DNA of 64,000 nucleotides from Helicobacteraceae bacterium (GTDB lineage: Bacteria > Campylobacterota > Campylobacteria > Campylobacterales > Sulfurimonadaceae): assembly GCA_027038835.1 (NCBI GenBank), contig JALWGC010000006.1, positions 62,001-126,000 on the forward strand, written 5' to 3'. Numbering within the stretch: position 1 is the first letter of the stretch; every line of letters begins with the position of its first letter. The notes beneath the pieces are model-generated. The model did no database searches and was not told the origin of the DNA. It saw nothing but the letters and a program-made list of their open reading frames with translations. Positions 34,180 to 43,373 of the stretch are shown here, one piece after another. The position numbers were made by a program, and so were the translations under genes.

Positions 34180-35138
34180 AGTCTCTCCGGTCTTTCATCT
34201 TTAAAAGCGCACTCTTGAGCGTTCTCGAGCAACTCCATCGCCCCTTTTGCAATAAGAAGCTCCGCCATTTTCACACCAAGCCCATCTGCTTCATCTCGCA
34301 TCGCACTTAGTTGCTCGCTCATAACTTCGCTTCCATCGGGCATCCCAAGCATCACGCGAAAAACCACTTCACCGTTTTCTTCATATGCGTTACAAGCCAC
34401 CGGAGCGGAACATCCAGCTTCGATAGCGGCGATGAAATCTCGCTCTATTTTCGTACACAAAGCGGTCGTTTCATCGTTTAGAAACTGTGCCACTTCACGT
34501 GCCAAGGGGTCATTTTGTACTATCTCTATCCCCAGTGCGGCTTGCCCCATCGGCGGTATCATCATATCAAGCGGCAATTTTTGCACATAAGGGATATCTT
34601 TCAACAAATCGAGCCTTTTCAAACCGATATAAGCGAGGATAATCGCATCGTACTGCCCCTGTGCAAGTTTTCTAAGCCTCGTGTTGACATTACCGCGCAG
34701 GTCTTTTAGACGCAAATCGGGGCGCACTTGCAAAAGCTGCATTCTTCTACGTAAGCTCGTCGTTCCAACGACCGCACCTTGGGGCAGCTCTTGAAGAGAA
34801 GCGTATTTGTGTGAAAGAAAAACATCGCTTTGGTCTTGACGTGCGGTAATGGCAGCGAGCTCCAAACCTTCTGGGATGAAAGTCGGCACGTCTTTTAGAC
34901 TGTGTACCGCCAAATTCGCTTCGCCGCGAAGCATCGCTTCTTCGAGTTCTTTGGTAAAGTGCCCTTTTCCACCGATAAGCGCCAAAGGTCTATCGAGCAC
35001 CTTGTCGCCTCGGCTGACAATCTCGTTTAGCTCCACTTCGACATCGCCGAAGTGTTTCTCTATGCGCTCTTTTATGTGATACGCCTGCCACAATGCAAGC
35101 TGGGAATTTCTTGTCGCTATGGTGATTTTTTTAGACAT
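34176..35138 (-). CDS. hemC: Hydroxymethylbilane synthase (porphobilinogen deaminase)
   Basis: A 320-residue enzyme that joins four porphobilinogen units into hydroxymethylbilane. Motifs are IATRNSQLALWQAYHIKE at the N-terminus, the arginine-rich GTTSLRRRMQLL with DLRGNVNTRLRKL, and the cofactor cysteine in AAIEAGCSAPVACNAY. ATG at 35138 gives the normal length. A reading from 35213 would extend into the disulfide protein gene. Part of ubiD-hemC-dsb-fxsA-proS-hemA. Confidence 0.94.
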   Translation of the reverse strand: MSKKITIATRNSQLALWQAYHIKERIEKHFGDVEVELNEIVSRGDKVLDRPLALIGGKGHFTKELEEAMLRGEANLAVHSLKDVPTFIPEGLELAAITARQDQSDVFLSHKYASLQELPQGAVVGTTSLRRRMQLLQVRPDLRLKDLRGNVNTRLRKLAQGQYDAIILAYIGLKRLDLLKDIPYVQKLPLDMMIPPMGQAALGIEIVQNDPLAREVAQFLNDETTALCTKIERDFIAAIEAGCSAPVACNAYEENGEVVFRVMLGMPDGSEVMSEQLSAMRDEADGLGVKMAELLIAKGAMELLENAQECAFKDERPERL

Positions 35139-35142
35139 TTTC

Positions 35143-36018
35143 TTACTTTGCGCTTTTGTATTTACGTTTCGTTCTGTCGTATTCACCGTCGAAATACACT
35201 GTCGGTGTTCCACCCACCATCAAATCTTCTACTATGCCTATATCGGCTTTGAACCGTTTTTCCACCTCTTTGGATTTCAAATCTTTTGGTTGGAGGTTCG
35301 TTCCCATCACTTCGTTGAACACTTTGAGGATTTTGCCTACGTTTTGCTCTCTATAAGCGACATAGTGCTTCCCTTTTGGATTATCGGGCTGAATCTGCGT
35401 ATAGAGCTTCATCAAATCGGGTTTTTTCCCTTTTAGTTGTGCCGCTATCATCGCTTTGACCAAGATAACGGATGCAGGATGGATACGAGGAAGCGGCAAA
35501 TGGTAATAATACACCGCGAATTTTTTCGGGTCTTTTTGCACTTCTTTCAAAATCTGTGGAACGTATCTTCTACAAAACGGACAAAGCGGGTCGGAAAAAA
35601 GTGCGATTTTGTGTCTGGAGTTTTTCGAACCGCTTATGAGGTTTTCCTCTTTGTAAAATGAAGGATCGAATTTCGGCTTGACCTTCTCCTTGAGCGAATC
35701 ACCCGTTCGCATATCTACAAAATCGCTCGCTATATATCTGCCGTTGGAAAAAAAGATGTTTCTTTGATGAATGTTCTTGTTGTCCCGCTTTAGCGTTGCG
35801 CTTACGTTCACTATATAAGCGTTCCACCCTTTGACTTGAGAAAGCGGTTTTTCTTCAAGTACCGTGATATCCGCTTTTTTAACGGCAGGATTGTTTTCTA
35901 ATTGGTTTGTCAAATACTCTTTAAGTAACTCTTTGGATGATGAAGCGTACGCTCCAACGGCTGCCAAACTACTTAATAGTATCGCGTTTTTCAATAATTT
36001 CGACATCGATAACGTCAT
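35143..36018 (-). CDS. Periplasmic thioredoxin-fold disulfide oxidoreductase (DsbA/DsbC-like)
   Basis: A 291-residue protein with a signal peptide ([20 protein letters not shown]), an N-terminal domain of about 110 residues, and a thioredoxin domain with the active site DPLCPFCRRYVP and the cis-proline loop GGTPTVYFDGE. The CPFC core and N-terminal extension resemble protein-disulfide isomerases of the DsbC/DsbG kind. ATG at 36018 has AGGAG seven bases upstream. It overlaps fxsA by 50 bases and sits four bases before hemC. Confidence 0.85.
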   Translation of the reverse strand: MTLSMSKLLKNAILLSSLAAVGAYASSSKELLKEYLTNQLENNPAVKKADITVLEEKPLSQVKGWNAYIVNVSATLKRDNKNIHQRNIFFSNGRYIASDFVDMRTGDSLKEKVKPKFDPSFYKEENLISGSKNSRHKIALFSDPLCPFCRRYVPQILKEVQKDPKKFAVYYYHLPLPRIHPASVILVKAMIAAQLKGKKPDLMKLYTQIQPDNPKGKHYVAYREQNVGKILKVFNEVMGTNLQPKDLKSKEVEKRFKADIGIVEDLMVGGTPTVYFDGEYDRTKRKYKSAK

Positions 36019-36412
36019 CGTCGTTCTCCTTGTAGGTTTCATAGGTTTCATGTGTATAGAACATATCGTTTTTGTTTTTAGATTGTACTCCATATCGATT
36101 AACGAGCATAGAAGTAAAAGCGCTAAACTGCAGCAATGCACCGATGATATCGGTCAAAAAGCCGGGGATTATAAGCAAGATAGCGCCGATTATGGTAAAA
36201 AGGTTGAGTCTTTGGAACTCTTCGAGATCGATCTGTCCAAAAGAGACTGCCCGAAGATTCTCCACCATCGTGTTTCGAAAGTTCGAAAGGATAGCTATAC
36301 CGACGAAAGCGGTTATGACGATCTCCAAAAAAGTCGCAAAACCGCCAAGAACAGAAGATATCTCGACCGAGACGAGCGTTTCTAAAAGCAGGTAGATTAA
36401 AAAGTAGATCAT
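35969..36412 (-). CDS. fxsA: FxsA-family membrane protein
   Basis: A 147-residue inner-membrane protein with three to four TM helices. The conserved [15 protein letters not shown], the later [17 protein letters not shown] and the acidic tail ([12 protein letters not shown]) are typical. FxsA overproduction relieves phage exclusion in Escherichia coli, and its native role is unclear. The ATG overlaps the proS stop by four bases, and its 3' end overlaps the disulfide protein gene. Confidence 0.88.
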   Translation of the reverse strand: MIYFLIYLLLETLVSVEISSVLGGFATFLEIVITAFVGIAILSNFRNTMVENLRAVSFGQIDLEEFQRLNLFTIIGAILLIIPGFLTDIIGALLQFSAFTSMLVNRYGVQSKNKNDMFYTHETYETYKENDDDVIDVEIIEKRDTIK

Positions 36413-38124
36413 TTTCTTAGCATTTCCATAAGTTTGTCGAAAACTTCCTCTTTTGCGACGGTCGTTTTCTCGCTCGTAGCTCGCTCATATATCTGTACGT
36501 TGCCGTTTGCAAGCTCCTTACCGACAATGACGGTATAAGGAAACCCTATAAGCTCCGCATCTTTCATCTTGAACCCAAAGCGTTCCTTTCTATCATCGAG
36601 CATCACTTCCACTTTGGCATCTTGGAGCTGTTTGTAAAGAGCTTCTCCAAAACTGTTTTGCTCTTCGTCCTTGATGTTGGAGACCATCACGTTGACAAGG
36701 AACGGAGCGGTCGATTTTGTCCATATACACCCGTTTTCGTCGTGGTGCTGCTCTATGATGGCGGCTACCAAACGACTCACACCCATTCCGTACGTTCCCA
36801 TCACAAACGGTTTGGCTTTGCCGTTTTCGTCCAGAAACTCCGCTTTTAACGCCTCCGAGTAGGTTGTACCGAGTTTGAAGATGTGCCCCACTTCTATCCC
36901 TTTGGTAAAAGAAAGTTTCCCTTTTTTACACACCGGACAGATATCCCCCTCGTTCACCTCGGCGATATCGGCGTAGTAGGCGACATCTTTCAAAATCGAC
37001 ATATCGACATTGACGAAATGGTAGTCTTTCTCGTTCGCACCACACACCATCATCGTCGCTTCTTTGAGGTCTTCATCTATGACATGTTTGGCTTTGTCTT
37101 GGTCAAGCGGTCCGATGAAACCGGGGACAAGCCCTATGGCTTTTAGTTCTTCCTCGCTCACATCGACGATATCCAGCGCATCGGTAGCGTTGATTGCCTT
37201 GACCTCTTGGAGGTTGTCGCATCCACGAAGAAAAAACAGCACTATCTCCTCTGCATCTTCATAGATACATTTTTTCGCTACACATTTGACCGTATAATAC
37301 GGATCGATTTTGAAAAACTCCGCCAACTCTTCGATAGTTTTGACGTTAGGAGTGAAAAATTTCGCAAAATCCGCTTCTTCCGGTGGCTGCGGTATCTCCC
37401 CTCTTGCGCTTCGTTTCGCCGCTTCTATGTTCGCACCGTATTCACACTCGCTACAAACCGCGATGGTGTCTTCACCACTATCGGCAAGTACCATCAACTC
37501 TTTCGAACCGCTCCCGCCGATAGCGCCGCTATCGGCTTCGACGATGCGAAACTCCAGCCCAAGACGCTCCAAAATGCGCTTGTACGCCGCTTCTACGGCA
37601 TCGAATTCACGGCTCATATCTTCATAATCCGCATGAAAACTGTAGCCGTCTTTCATGATGAACTCACGTCCACGCATAAGCCCAAAACGGGGTCTTGCCT
37701 CGTCGCGAAACTTCGTTTTTATCTGGTAGAGATGCAAAGGGAGCTGTTTGTAACTCGTAACACGGTTGCGCACCATGTTCACCATCATCTCTTCATGGGT
37801 AGGACCAAGTACGAAAAGGTTCTCTTTTCTATCGCGAAAACGCAAAAGCTCTTTGCCGAACTTCTCTATACGCCCACTCTCCGCCCAAAGTTCGGCAGGG
37901 GTCACGAAACTCAGCTCCACCTCTTGTGCGCCTATGGCAGCCATCTCTTCGTTGATGATGTTTTCAATCTTACGAATCACCTTTTTCGCAAGCGGAAGGT
38001 AGTTGTACAACCCTGCGGCGACTTGCTGGATGAACCCGGCTCTACTTAAAAATATATGACTCGGTAACGTCGCGTCGTTGGGCGCTTCTTTGGTTGTAGG
38101 TATAAACGCTTGGCTTCTTCTCAA
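36409..38124 (-). CDS. proS: Prolyl-tRNA synthetase
   Basis: A 571-residue bacterial-type class II synthetase with the editing insertion. Motif 2 is [20 protein letters not shown], and the INS editing domain lies at residues about 225-405. Motif 3 is in [17 protein letters not shown], followed by the anticodon-binding domain. It starts with TTG at 38124, with AAGGAC eight bases upstream. A toxin-antitoxin pair lies between it and hemA. Confidence 0.95.
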   Translation of the reverse strand: MRRSQAFIPTTKEAPNDATLPSHIFLSRAGFIQQVAAGLYNYLPLAKKVIRKIENIINEEMAAIGAQEVELSFVTPAELWAESGRIEKFGKELLRFRDRKENLFVLGPTHEEMMVNMVRNRVTSYKQLPLHLYQIKTKFRDEARPRFGLMRGREFIMKDGYSFHADYEDMSREFDAVEAAYKRILERLGLEFRIVEADSGAIGGSGSKELMVLADSGEDTIAVCSECEYGANIEAAKRSARGEIPQPPEEADFAKFFTPNVKTIEELAEFFKIDPYYTVKCVAKKCIYEDAEEIVLFFLRGCDNLQEVKAINATDALDIVDVSEEELKAIGLVPGFIGPLDQDKAKHVIDEDLKEATMMVCGANEKDYHFVNVDMSILKDVAYYADIAEVNEGDICPVCKKGKLSFTKGIEVGHIFKLGTTYSEALKAEFLDENGKAKPFVMGTYGMGVSRLVAAIIEQHHDENGCIWTKSTAPFLVNVMVSNIKDEEQNSFGEALYKQLQDAKVEVMLDDRKERFGFKMKDAELIGFPYTVIVGKELANGNVQIYERATSEKTTVAKEEVFDKLMEMLRK

Positions 38125-38134
38125 TTTTCAGTCC

Positions 38135-38380
38135 TTATTTGTAACTTTCTTTTCTATGTAAAATTCTACCGATTTTTATCAAATCGTTATCAACATCGAA
38201 CAAAACTCTATACTCACCCACTCTCAAGCGATAAGCCGGCTCGAAACGAACAAGTTTTTTTACATTCGATACATCAGGAAATTTTTTCAGTTCTAAAATT
38301 TTCTCGTTGATTTTCGCGCGAAACGGATCGTTGATTTTTTTCAGGTCTTTAATCGCACTCTTGGCGATGAGAATTTTCAT
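38135..38380 (-). CDS. RelE/ParE-family toxin
   Basis: An 81-residue basic protein with the RelE fold: helices KSAIKDLKKINDPFRAKINE, then strands LVRFEPAYRLRVGEYRVLFD and a final IKIGRILHRKESY. Toxins of this family cut mRNA on the ribosome or poison gyrase, and the type cannot be told from sequence alone. The start overlaps the antitoxin gene by 32 bases, the classical tight linkage. It lies ten bases before proS on the same strand. Confidence 0.85.
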   Translation of the reverse strand: MKILIAKSAIKDLKKINDPFRAKINEKILELKKFPDVSNVKKLVRFEPAYRLRVGEYRVLFDVDNDLIKIGRILHRKESYK

Positions 38381-38558
38381 CTTTCAAAAACTCCTCGAAA
38401 TCTTCAAACTCATCGGTTCGAGTCTGTTTCAAAAGCTTGTAATCTTTAAAATCCTCGATTTTCTCCGCAACCGCCTCGTAAACGAATCTTTCCAACTCAC
38501 CGTAGGAAAAATTTTTCAAAAACTGCTCGATAGCACTATCTTTTATCTCTATAACCAT
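38349..38558 (-). CDS. Antitoxin of the RelE/ParE-type pair
   Basis: A 69-residue acidic protein (MVIEIKDSAIEQFLKNFSYG, tail FEDFEEFLKDENSHRQECD). A short N-terminal part could be a ribbon-helix-helix DNA-binding segment, and the acidic C-terminus should wrap the toxin. It precedes and overlaps the toxin gene and begins five bases after the hemA stop, so it is probably co-transcribed with hemA as well as self-regulated. Confidence 0.75.
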   Translation of the reverse strand: MVIEIKDSAIEQFLKNFSYGELERFVYEAVAEKIEDFKDYKLLKQTRTDEFEDFEEFLKDENSHRQECD

Positions 38559-38562
38559 CGTT

Positions 38563-39840
38563 TCATCCCTTTTGCATTTGTAGTTTGTATTTATCGGGAA
38601 TGTTGTCTTTTTCTTCGTTGAGAATATATTGCAAAGCACCCGTTATGGTGTCGCTCTTGGCCTCATGGGTCGCTTCTCGCATCTTTTTGGTCATATCATG
38701 CAAAAAGCGTTTGAGTGCTTGTTCAGCCATCTTTTTGGCGTTTGCTTCGTACTCTTTTGGGATGAACCCTTTTTGAACGGCTCGCTTGGCTTCTTCCTCT
38801 GCGGCTTTGTACGCTTTTTGGTAAATCTCTTTGATAACCGGCTCTACATTGAGCGCATCGAGCCACTCGAAAAACTCCACAACCCCACGACCGATAATCG
38901 CTTGTGCTTGACGCACGTACTGCTTGCGCTCGGCGATGTTTTCTTCGACCGTTTTTTGCAAATCGTCTATCACGTACAAATGGATATTGTCGAGTTTTGG
39001 TGTTTCGATATCTCTTGGAATCGCCAAATCGAACCAAAAACGCGCAAAATCACACTCTTCGACTATATCGGAAGTGATAATAGGCGTTTGGGAACTCGTA
39101 GCGGTAAAGATGATATCGAATTCGTTCACACCTTTGTGCAAATCACCAAACGGATAGGTTTTTGCACCGCACTCATCTGCCAATATCTGCGCTTTTTGGT
39201 GAGTTCGGTTGGTAATGAACGTTTCTATCCCCTCGCTCACCAAATGTTTCGCGGCTATTTCGCTCATCTCTCCCACACCGATTACAAGCGCTCTTTTCCC
39301 ATCAAGCACAACGTTCTCTTTCATCGTCGCCAAAGCGACCGAAGCGATCGAAACAGGCTTGGAGGAGATATCGGTCGCATTGCGCACTTTAGCGGCACAC
39401 TTGAACGCATGACTGATAGCGCGCGAGAGTTTTTTGTCGCAAAATTTTCTCTCAAGCGCGAAACGAAACGCGTCTTTGAGCTGCCCTGCAATTTGCGTTT
39501 CCCCGACCACCATCGAGTCTATCGACGCCGCGACCGAAAAAAGGTGGTGAATAGCGGTGGAATCATCGAAAATATCGCTACTTCGAACCAGCTCTTCGCG
39601 AGGAAGCTGCGCTTTTAACTCCAAAACGGTCAATATATGGTTTTTGGCTTCTTCGATATCGTCGCAACTGACGATAAATTCGGTTCTATTGCAAGTGTTG
39701 AGCAAAATAACTTCATTGATATTTGGAGATTGCATCATTTTGCGCATACACTGCTCTTTCGCATCGTCAGTGTAACTAAGACGCTCCCTTACTTCCAAAT
39801 CGGCGTGTTTGTATGAAAAACTAACTATCAAATAATGCAT
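38563..39840 (-). CDS. hemA: Glutamyl-tRNA reductase
   Basis: A 425-residue NADPH enzyme that reduces glutamyl-tRNA to glutamate-1-semialdehyde, the substrate of HemL encoded at 19.1-20.4 kb. The catalytic Cys lies in LLNTCNRTEFIVS, the nucleotide fold in VIGVGEMSEIAAKHL, and the C-terminal helix is the dimerisation domain. Start ATG overlaps the prenyl synthase stop by one base (TGATG). Confidence 0.95.
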   Translation of the reverse strand: MHYLIVSFSYKHADLEVRERLSYTDDAKEQCMRKMMQSPNINEVILLNTCNRTEFIVSCDDIEEAKNHILTVLELKAQLPREELVRSSDIFDDSTAIHHLFSVAASIDSMVVGETQIAGQLKDAFRFALERKFCDKKLSRAISHAFKCAAKVRNATDISSKPVSIASVALATMKENVVLDGKRALVIGVGEMSEIAAKHLVSEGIETFITNRTHQKAQILADECGAKTYPFGDLHKGVNEFDIIFTATSSQTPIITSDIVEECDFARFWFDLAIPRDIETPKLDNIHLYVIDDLQKTVEENIAERKQYVRQAQAIIGRGVVEFFEWLDALNVEPVIKEIYQKAYKAAEEEAKRAVQKGFIPKEYEANAKKMAEQALKRFLHDMTKKMREATHEAKSDTITGALQYILNEEKDNIPDKYKLQMQKG

Positions 39841-40730
39841 CAGTAACTTCTTTGTAACATTTTATCTAATATCGCGACAAGCTCCGCTTCGTCCTCTACC
39901 GCTTTTTTCGCTTCTTCGCTCAGGGTCTGGGCGTATCGGTACGCTTTGGCTATACTGCCGTGTTTTTCCATTTGGGTTTTAATCCACTCCACTTCATGGG
40001 GTTCGAGTTTTTTACCGTGAAGCTTGATAAGCTTCGCTTTGGCTTCATCGTCCAAACTTTCAAACAGATAGATATACGGTAACGTCACTTTCCCTTCGGT
40101 AAAATCGTTCATAGCCGGCTTCCCAAGGGTTTTTTCATCTGCGGTGATGTCCAAGATATCATCGATTATCTGAAAAGAAAGCCCCAAGTTTTTTCCAAAC
40201 AACGCGTAACGCTTACTTTCCTTGCCGCTAAGCATAGCCGCACAAGCTGCGGCGGCTTCGATGAGTGTAGCGGTTTTAAGATAAAGCATATGCATATATT
40301 TTTTCTCATCTGCGTTGAAACTTTTTGCAAGCTCCACATCGAGCATCTCGCCTACCGACAGTGCCGTTACCGAAGAAGAGATCGTTTTCGCTATGGTTTT
40401 ATCAAACTCCACAAGCTCGCTAAACGCTTTGGAATAGAGGATATCCCCAAGCATAACCGCCACTTTACTTCCCTCCGTCGCATTGACGCTCGGTTTACCT
40501 CGGCGAAGCTCGGCATCGTCTATGACGTCGTCATGCAAAAGGCTTGCCGCATGAATAAGCTCCACGATAGCCGCTAAAAGTGCACTTTTTTCGTTTTCAC
40601 CCGAAATTTTCTCTATCAATCTTGCGCGCAGCCGTTTACCGCCGCTTAGTTTTTCAAAAAGTTCGTACGCTTTTTCGTACCCGACCTCTTTGACCAATCT
40701 TTGTATTTCTTGCTCAACTCGTTCTATCAC
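39840..40730 (-). CDS. Polyprenyl diphosphate synthase
   Basis: A trans-prenyltransferase of about 296 residues that makes the side chain of menaquinone. The two aspartate motifs are LLHDDVIDDAELRRGKPS and FQIIDDILDITADEKTLGKP. It is ispB/octaprenyl-like in size, but chain length is not readable. The start is uncertain: GTG at 40730 has GGG about nine bases upstream, while a TTG at 40736 would add two residues. Coupled to hemA, and consistent with the ubiD-type enzyme downstream in the run. Confidence 0.92.
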   Translation of the reverse strand: MIERVEQEIQRLVKEVGYEKAYELFEKLSGGKRLRARLIEKISGENEKSALLAAIVELIHAASLLHDDVIDDAELRRGKPSVNATEGSKVAVMLGDILYSKAFSELVEFDKTIAKTISSSVTALSVGEMLDVELAKSFNADEKKYMHMLYLKTATLIEAAAACAAMLSGKESKRYALFGKNLGLSFQIIDDILDITADEKTLGKPAMNDFTEGKVTLPYIYLFESLDDEAKAKLIKLHGKKLEPHEVEWIKTQMEKHGSIAKAYRYAQTLSEEAKKAVEDEAELVAILDKMLQRSY

Positions 40731-40797
40731 GACCAATTACCCAACACTTTATGAAATTTAAAAGCGATTGTAGCAAATTTGTGCTAAAAGTTTGTAA

Positions 40798-41202
40798 CTA
40801 CCGTAAATATTTCAAGAGAGTTTCACTTCGTTTGTCGTAAATCCATAACGAGATTTTCGCTTTATGTTTGGAAAAATCGAACTCATCGAAACGAAGTAGC
40901 AGATACGGTTCTATATAGTCATGTGCACCGCGAGGTAAGATAGGTATGCGTATAGACTGATTTTTATGGTTGAGATAAAGAATATGTTGAGAGGGGATTT
41001 GATCGAACGAAGTAAAAACGACCAAACCGTCGTTTTTATACAATGTCCAGCGAAACCGCAGCAGTTTTTGCGCGTTTTTCGTTTTTATCAGCACTTTTTT
41101 CACCTCGTCTTTTGCAAGCAGGTAGGTTTTGACCCGCTTTAGCTCGTTGCCAAAAAGCGCAACGACACAAAAAAGGAGGATGAAAAAAGTTTTTTTCATC
41201 AT
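40798..41202 (-). CDS. Periplasmic protein of unknown function
   Basis: A 134-residue basic protein with a signal peptide (MKKTFFILLFCVVALFGN) and a compact beta-rich domain (LRFRWTLYKNDGLVVFTSFD, then IRIPILPRGAHDYIEPYLLL). It starts ATGATG at 41202, overlapping the stop of the 97-residue gene upstream by four bases. Such pairs ahead of the prenyl synthase and hemA are common in the phylum to my memory. I cannot assign a function. Confidence 0.7.
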   Translation of the reverse strand: MMKKTFFILLFCVVALFGNELKRVKTYLLAKDEVKKVLIKTKNAQKLLRFRWTLYKNDGLVVFTSFDQIPSQHILYLNHKNQSIRIPILPRGAHDYIEPYLLLRFDEFDFSKHKAKISLWIYDKRSETLLKYLR

Positions 41203-41492
41203 TCGCTTTGGGAGAGAATATTACCCATCGATTCTATAAAAATGCTTTTAGCGACCTCTTCGACTTCAGAACCGTTTTCGAATTGCATCTCTTTGACCGC
41301 TTGCTCTACATCTTTTCCGGATTTTTCAAGGGCTACTTCCATAGCCGCCATTTTGTACACGAGTTTTTCCAACTCTTGTTTGACGATGTCGTTGTTGGCG
41401 TTGAAGACGACATCCAAAAACTTCGACTTCGGCGTACCGCCGAAAATATCCCCCTCATCTTCCAACAATGCCGCGAACATATGCTCTTTCAT
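41199..41492 (-). CDS. Small acidic protein of unknown function, promoter from a solo repeat
   Basis: A 97-residue cytoplasmic protein beginning MKEHMFAALLEDEGDIFGGT, largely helical and acidic (ELEKLVYKMAAMEVALEKSG). ATG at 41492 has AAGG six bases upstream. A longer reading from 41558 would translate the solo repeat (giving YWELVTDGI) and is an artefact. The -10 TATAAT of this gene straddles the outer end of that repeat. It is coupled to the periplasmic protein gene by an ATGA overlap. Function unknown. Confidence 0.7.
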   Translation of the reverse strand: MKEHMFAALLEDEGDIFGGTPKSKFLDVVFNANNDIVKQELEKLVYKMAAMEVALEKSGKDVEQAVKEMQFENGSEVEEVAKSIFIESMGNILSQSE

Positions 41493-41517
41493 GTATATCC
41501 TTTTTTTCTTTTTCGAG

Positions 41518-41545
41518 ATTATACCATCAGTAACTAATTCCCAGT
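41518..41545 (-). repeat. Solo terminal repeat with extended -10 promoter
   Basis: A 25-bp segment at 41521-41545 matches each end of the element at 59005-59267 at 24 of 25 positions. Read on the minus strand it ends TACTGATGGTATAAT, where the repeat supplies TGG and TAT of an extended -10 box (TATAAT at 41518-41523). The 97-residue gene starts 26 bases downstream. No second repeat end or element body is seen nearby. Confidence 0.7.
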
Positions 41546-41587
41546 AGGTTTTTTTCAAAAAACGGTATAAAAAAAATTTTTTAGATT

Positions 41588-42439
41588 TTATTTTAAAATC
41601 TGCGTTCCGATTCCATCGCTTGTAAAAAGCTCCAAAAGCAATGAATGCTCTATTCTACCGTCTATGATATGCGCTTTTTTCACACCGCCATCGAGCGCTT
41701 CGAGACAGGCATCGATTTTGGGTATCATTCCTCCATGAATCGTACCATCGGCTATAAGCGATTTTGCATCTTCCTCTTTGAGTGTCGATATGAGCTTTTT
41801 CTCGCTATCTAAAACCCCCGGAGTGTCGGTTAGAAAGATGATTTTGTTCGCTCCCAACGATGCCGCGACTTTCGACGCACACAAATCGGCGTTGATGTTG
41901 TAGCCCGGATGCCCCATCTCTTCACCTGCCGCTATCGGCGCTATGACGGGGATGAAACGATCTTTTATGAGGTTGTGAACGACTTCGGCTTTGATATCGG
42001 TTATGACACCCGTATAACCCCATTTATTTTTGTCTTTGGGCTTGGCTTTGATGAAATGAGCGTCTTTTCCGCTTATCCCTATCGCTTTTGCTTCATGGGT
42101 ATTTAAAAGAGAAACAATCTCTTTGTTGATCTCACCGCTTAGTATCATCTCGACGATGCGCATCTCCTCTTTGGAGGTAACTCTTTGCCCATCGATAAAG
42201 GTGGTTTGAATCCCTAACTCGCCAAGCATATCGGTTATCTTCTTCCCGCCACCGTGCACGATTACGGGGCGAATCCCGACAAGATACATCAAAAGTATAT
42301 CTTCGGCGAATTTCTCTTTGAGTTCGGGAGAGGTTTGCGCACTCCCGCCGTATTTGATAACGACGATCTCTTTGTTGAACTCTTTGATAAACGGTATGGC
42401 GTCTAAAAGGGTTTTGACGATCTCTATCTTTTTTTGCAC
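41588..42439 (-). CDS. argB: Acetylglutamate kinase
   Basis: A 283-residue amino-acid kinase that phosphorylates N-acetylglutamate in arginine synthesis. Motifs are VVIKYGGSAQTSPELK (phosphate-binding Lys), VIVHGGGKKITDML, GYNINADLCASKVAASLGA (nucleotide site) and the C-terminal HGGMIPKIDACLEAL. It starts with GTG at 42439, supported by AGGAAAG five bases upstream. It is the last gene of nadE-aminotransferase-lpxK-argB. Confidence 0.95.
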   Translation of the reverse strand: MQKKIEIVKTLLDAIPFIKEFNKEIVVIKYGGSAQTSPELKEKFAEDILLMYLVGIRPVIVHGGGKKITDMLGELGIQTTFIDGQRVTSKEEMRIVEMILSGEINKEIVSLLNTHEAKAIGISGKDAHFIKAKPKDKNKWGYTGVITDIKAEVVHNLIKDRFIPVIAPIAAGEEMGHPGYNINADLCASKVAASLGANKIIFLTDTPGVLDSEKKLISTLKEEDAKSLIADGTIHGGMIPKIDACLEALDGGVKKAHIIDGRIEHSLLLELFTSDGIGTQILK

Positions 42440-42449
42440 TCGACTTTCC

Positions 42450-43373
42450 TCAAGTTTTTGTCGAATTATACACTTTTAAATACTCCTTGACAAGTTCGAC
42501 GAGTCGCTCATCCACTTCCAGCTCGAGATCGAGTAAAGAAAGAGGAAACCCGAACCTTTCTAATTTCACGTAATCTTTAAGAGTGACCAAAAGGGAGTCG
42601 GGTTTGTCGGTTTGAAATATCTGCTCTATCTCCTCTTTGGTAAAGTCATGGTGGTCTTCGAAGTAGTGTTTCGATACCACGTCGGGTAAATATTTATCAA
42701 GACGTTGCGGTCTGGCTATGGAGGTTACAAGCGCCATTTTCGGTTTTTCATCTACAATCTTCGTTTTGCGAACGAACTCTTTACCCTCTTTTACCACCAA
42801 GGCCTCTTTGCCGCTCCACAAACGCTCCCTGTACGCACCGCTTGGGAGACAAAAACGGTTTGGAGTTAGAACTTCTATGAGGATGTCGAGCTTTTTGATG
42901 TCGTGTTTGGAGTAACCGTCATCCAAAAAAACGCAGCTCGCACCGAGCTCTTTCGCTTTTGCTATCCCCTCTTTTCTATCCTCGGCGACAATCACGGTAC
43001 TTTTTGGCAACTTTTTGGCATATACCATCGCTTCGTCACCGCAACTCATCACGTCTCCAAATACTTCCCCTTTGTCGCTAACGACGATGAGTCCTTTGGT
43101 TTTTCTGCCATATCCCCGCAAAACTACCGCCGAGTTTTCAAACCGTTGCGCAAGTGCGCTTACAAGCGGTGTTTTACCGCTTCCACCTACTGTAAGATTT
43201 CCCACGCTTATTACTGCGATGTTCATCTCTTGCGGTTTGGAAAAAATGTACTTCACATACACCACCACACAATACAGCGCACTCAAAGGGAGCAATAGAT
43301 AAGAGAGAAGCTTTTGAGAAAAAGAGGGAGCGTAGAGATAGCGCTCCCCCCATAGAACAAGTAGTTTTTTCAC
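42450..43373 (-). CDS. lpxK: Tetraacyldisaccharide 4'-kinase
   Basis: A 307-residue inner-membrane-associated kinase that phosphorylates the 4' position of the lipid A precursor. An N-terminal TM (LLSYLLLPLSALYCVVVYV) precedes the P-loop GNLTVGGSGKTPLVSAL. Further family blocks are VVLRGYGRK and CVFLDDGYSKHDI. It starts with GTG at 43373, whose bases overlap the aminotransferase stop (GTGA). A reading from 43409 is not preferred. Confidence 0.92.
   Translation of the reverse strand: MKKLLVLWGERYLYAPSFSQKLLSYLLLPLSALYCVVVYVKYIFSKPQEMNIAVISVGNLTVGGSGKTPLVSALAQRFENSAVVLRGYGRKTKGLIVVSDKGEVFGDVMSCGDEAMVYAKKLPKSTVIVAEDRKEGIAKAKELGASCVFLDDGYSKHDIKKLDILIEVLTPNRFCLPSGAYRERLWSGKEALVVKEGKEFVRKTKIVDEKPKMALVTSIARPQRLDKYLPDVVSKHYFEDHHDFTKEEIEQIFQTDKPDSLLVTLKDYVKLERFGFPLSLLDLELEVDERLVELVKEYLKVYNSTKT

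Noticed and set aside
41493-41558. N-terminal extension MKKTYWELVTDGI of the 97-residue protein
   Set aside because: These codons are the solo repeat and its promoter read as protein. A similar WELVTDGI peptide appears when the 59-kb repeat is translated, so it is a repeat artefact.
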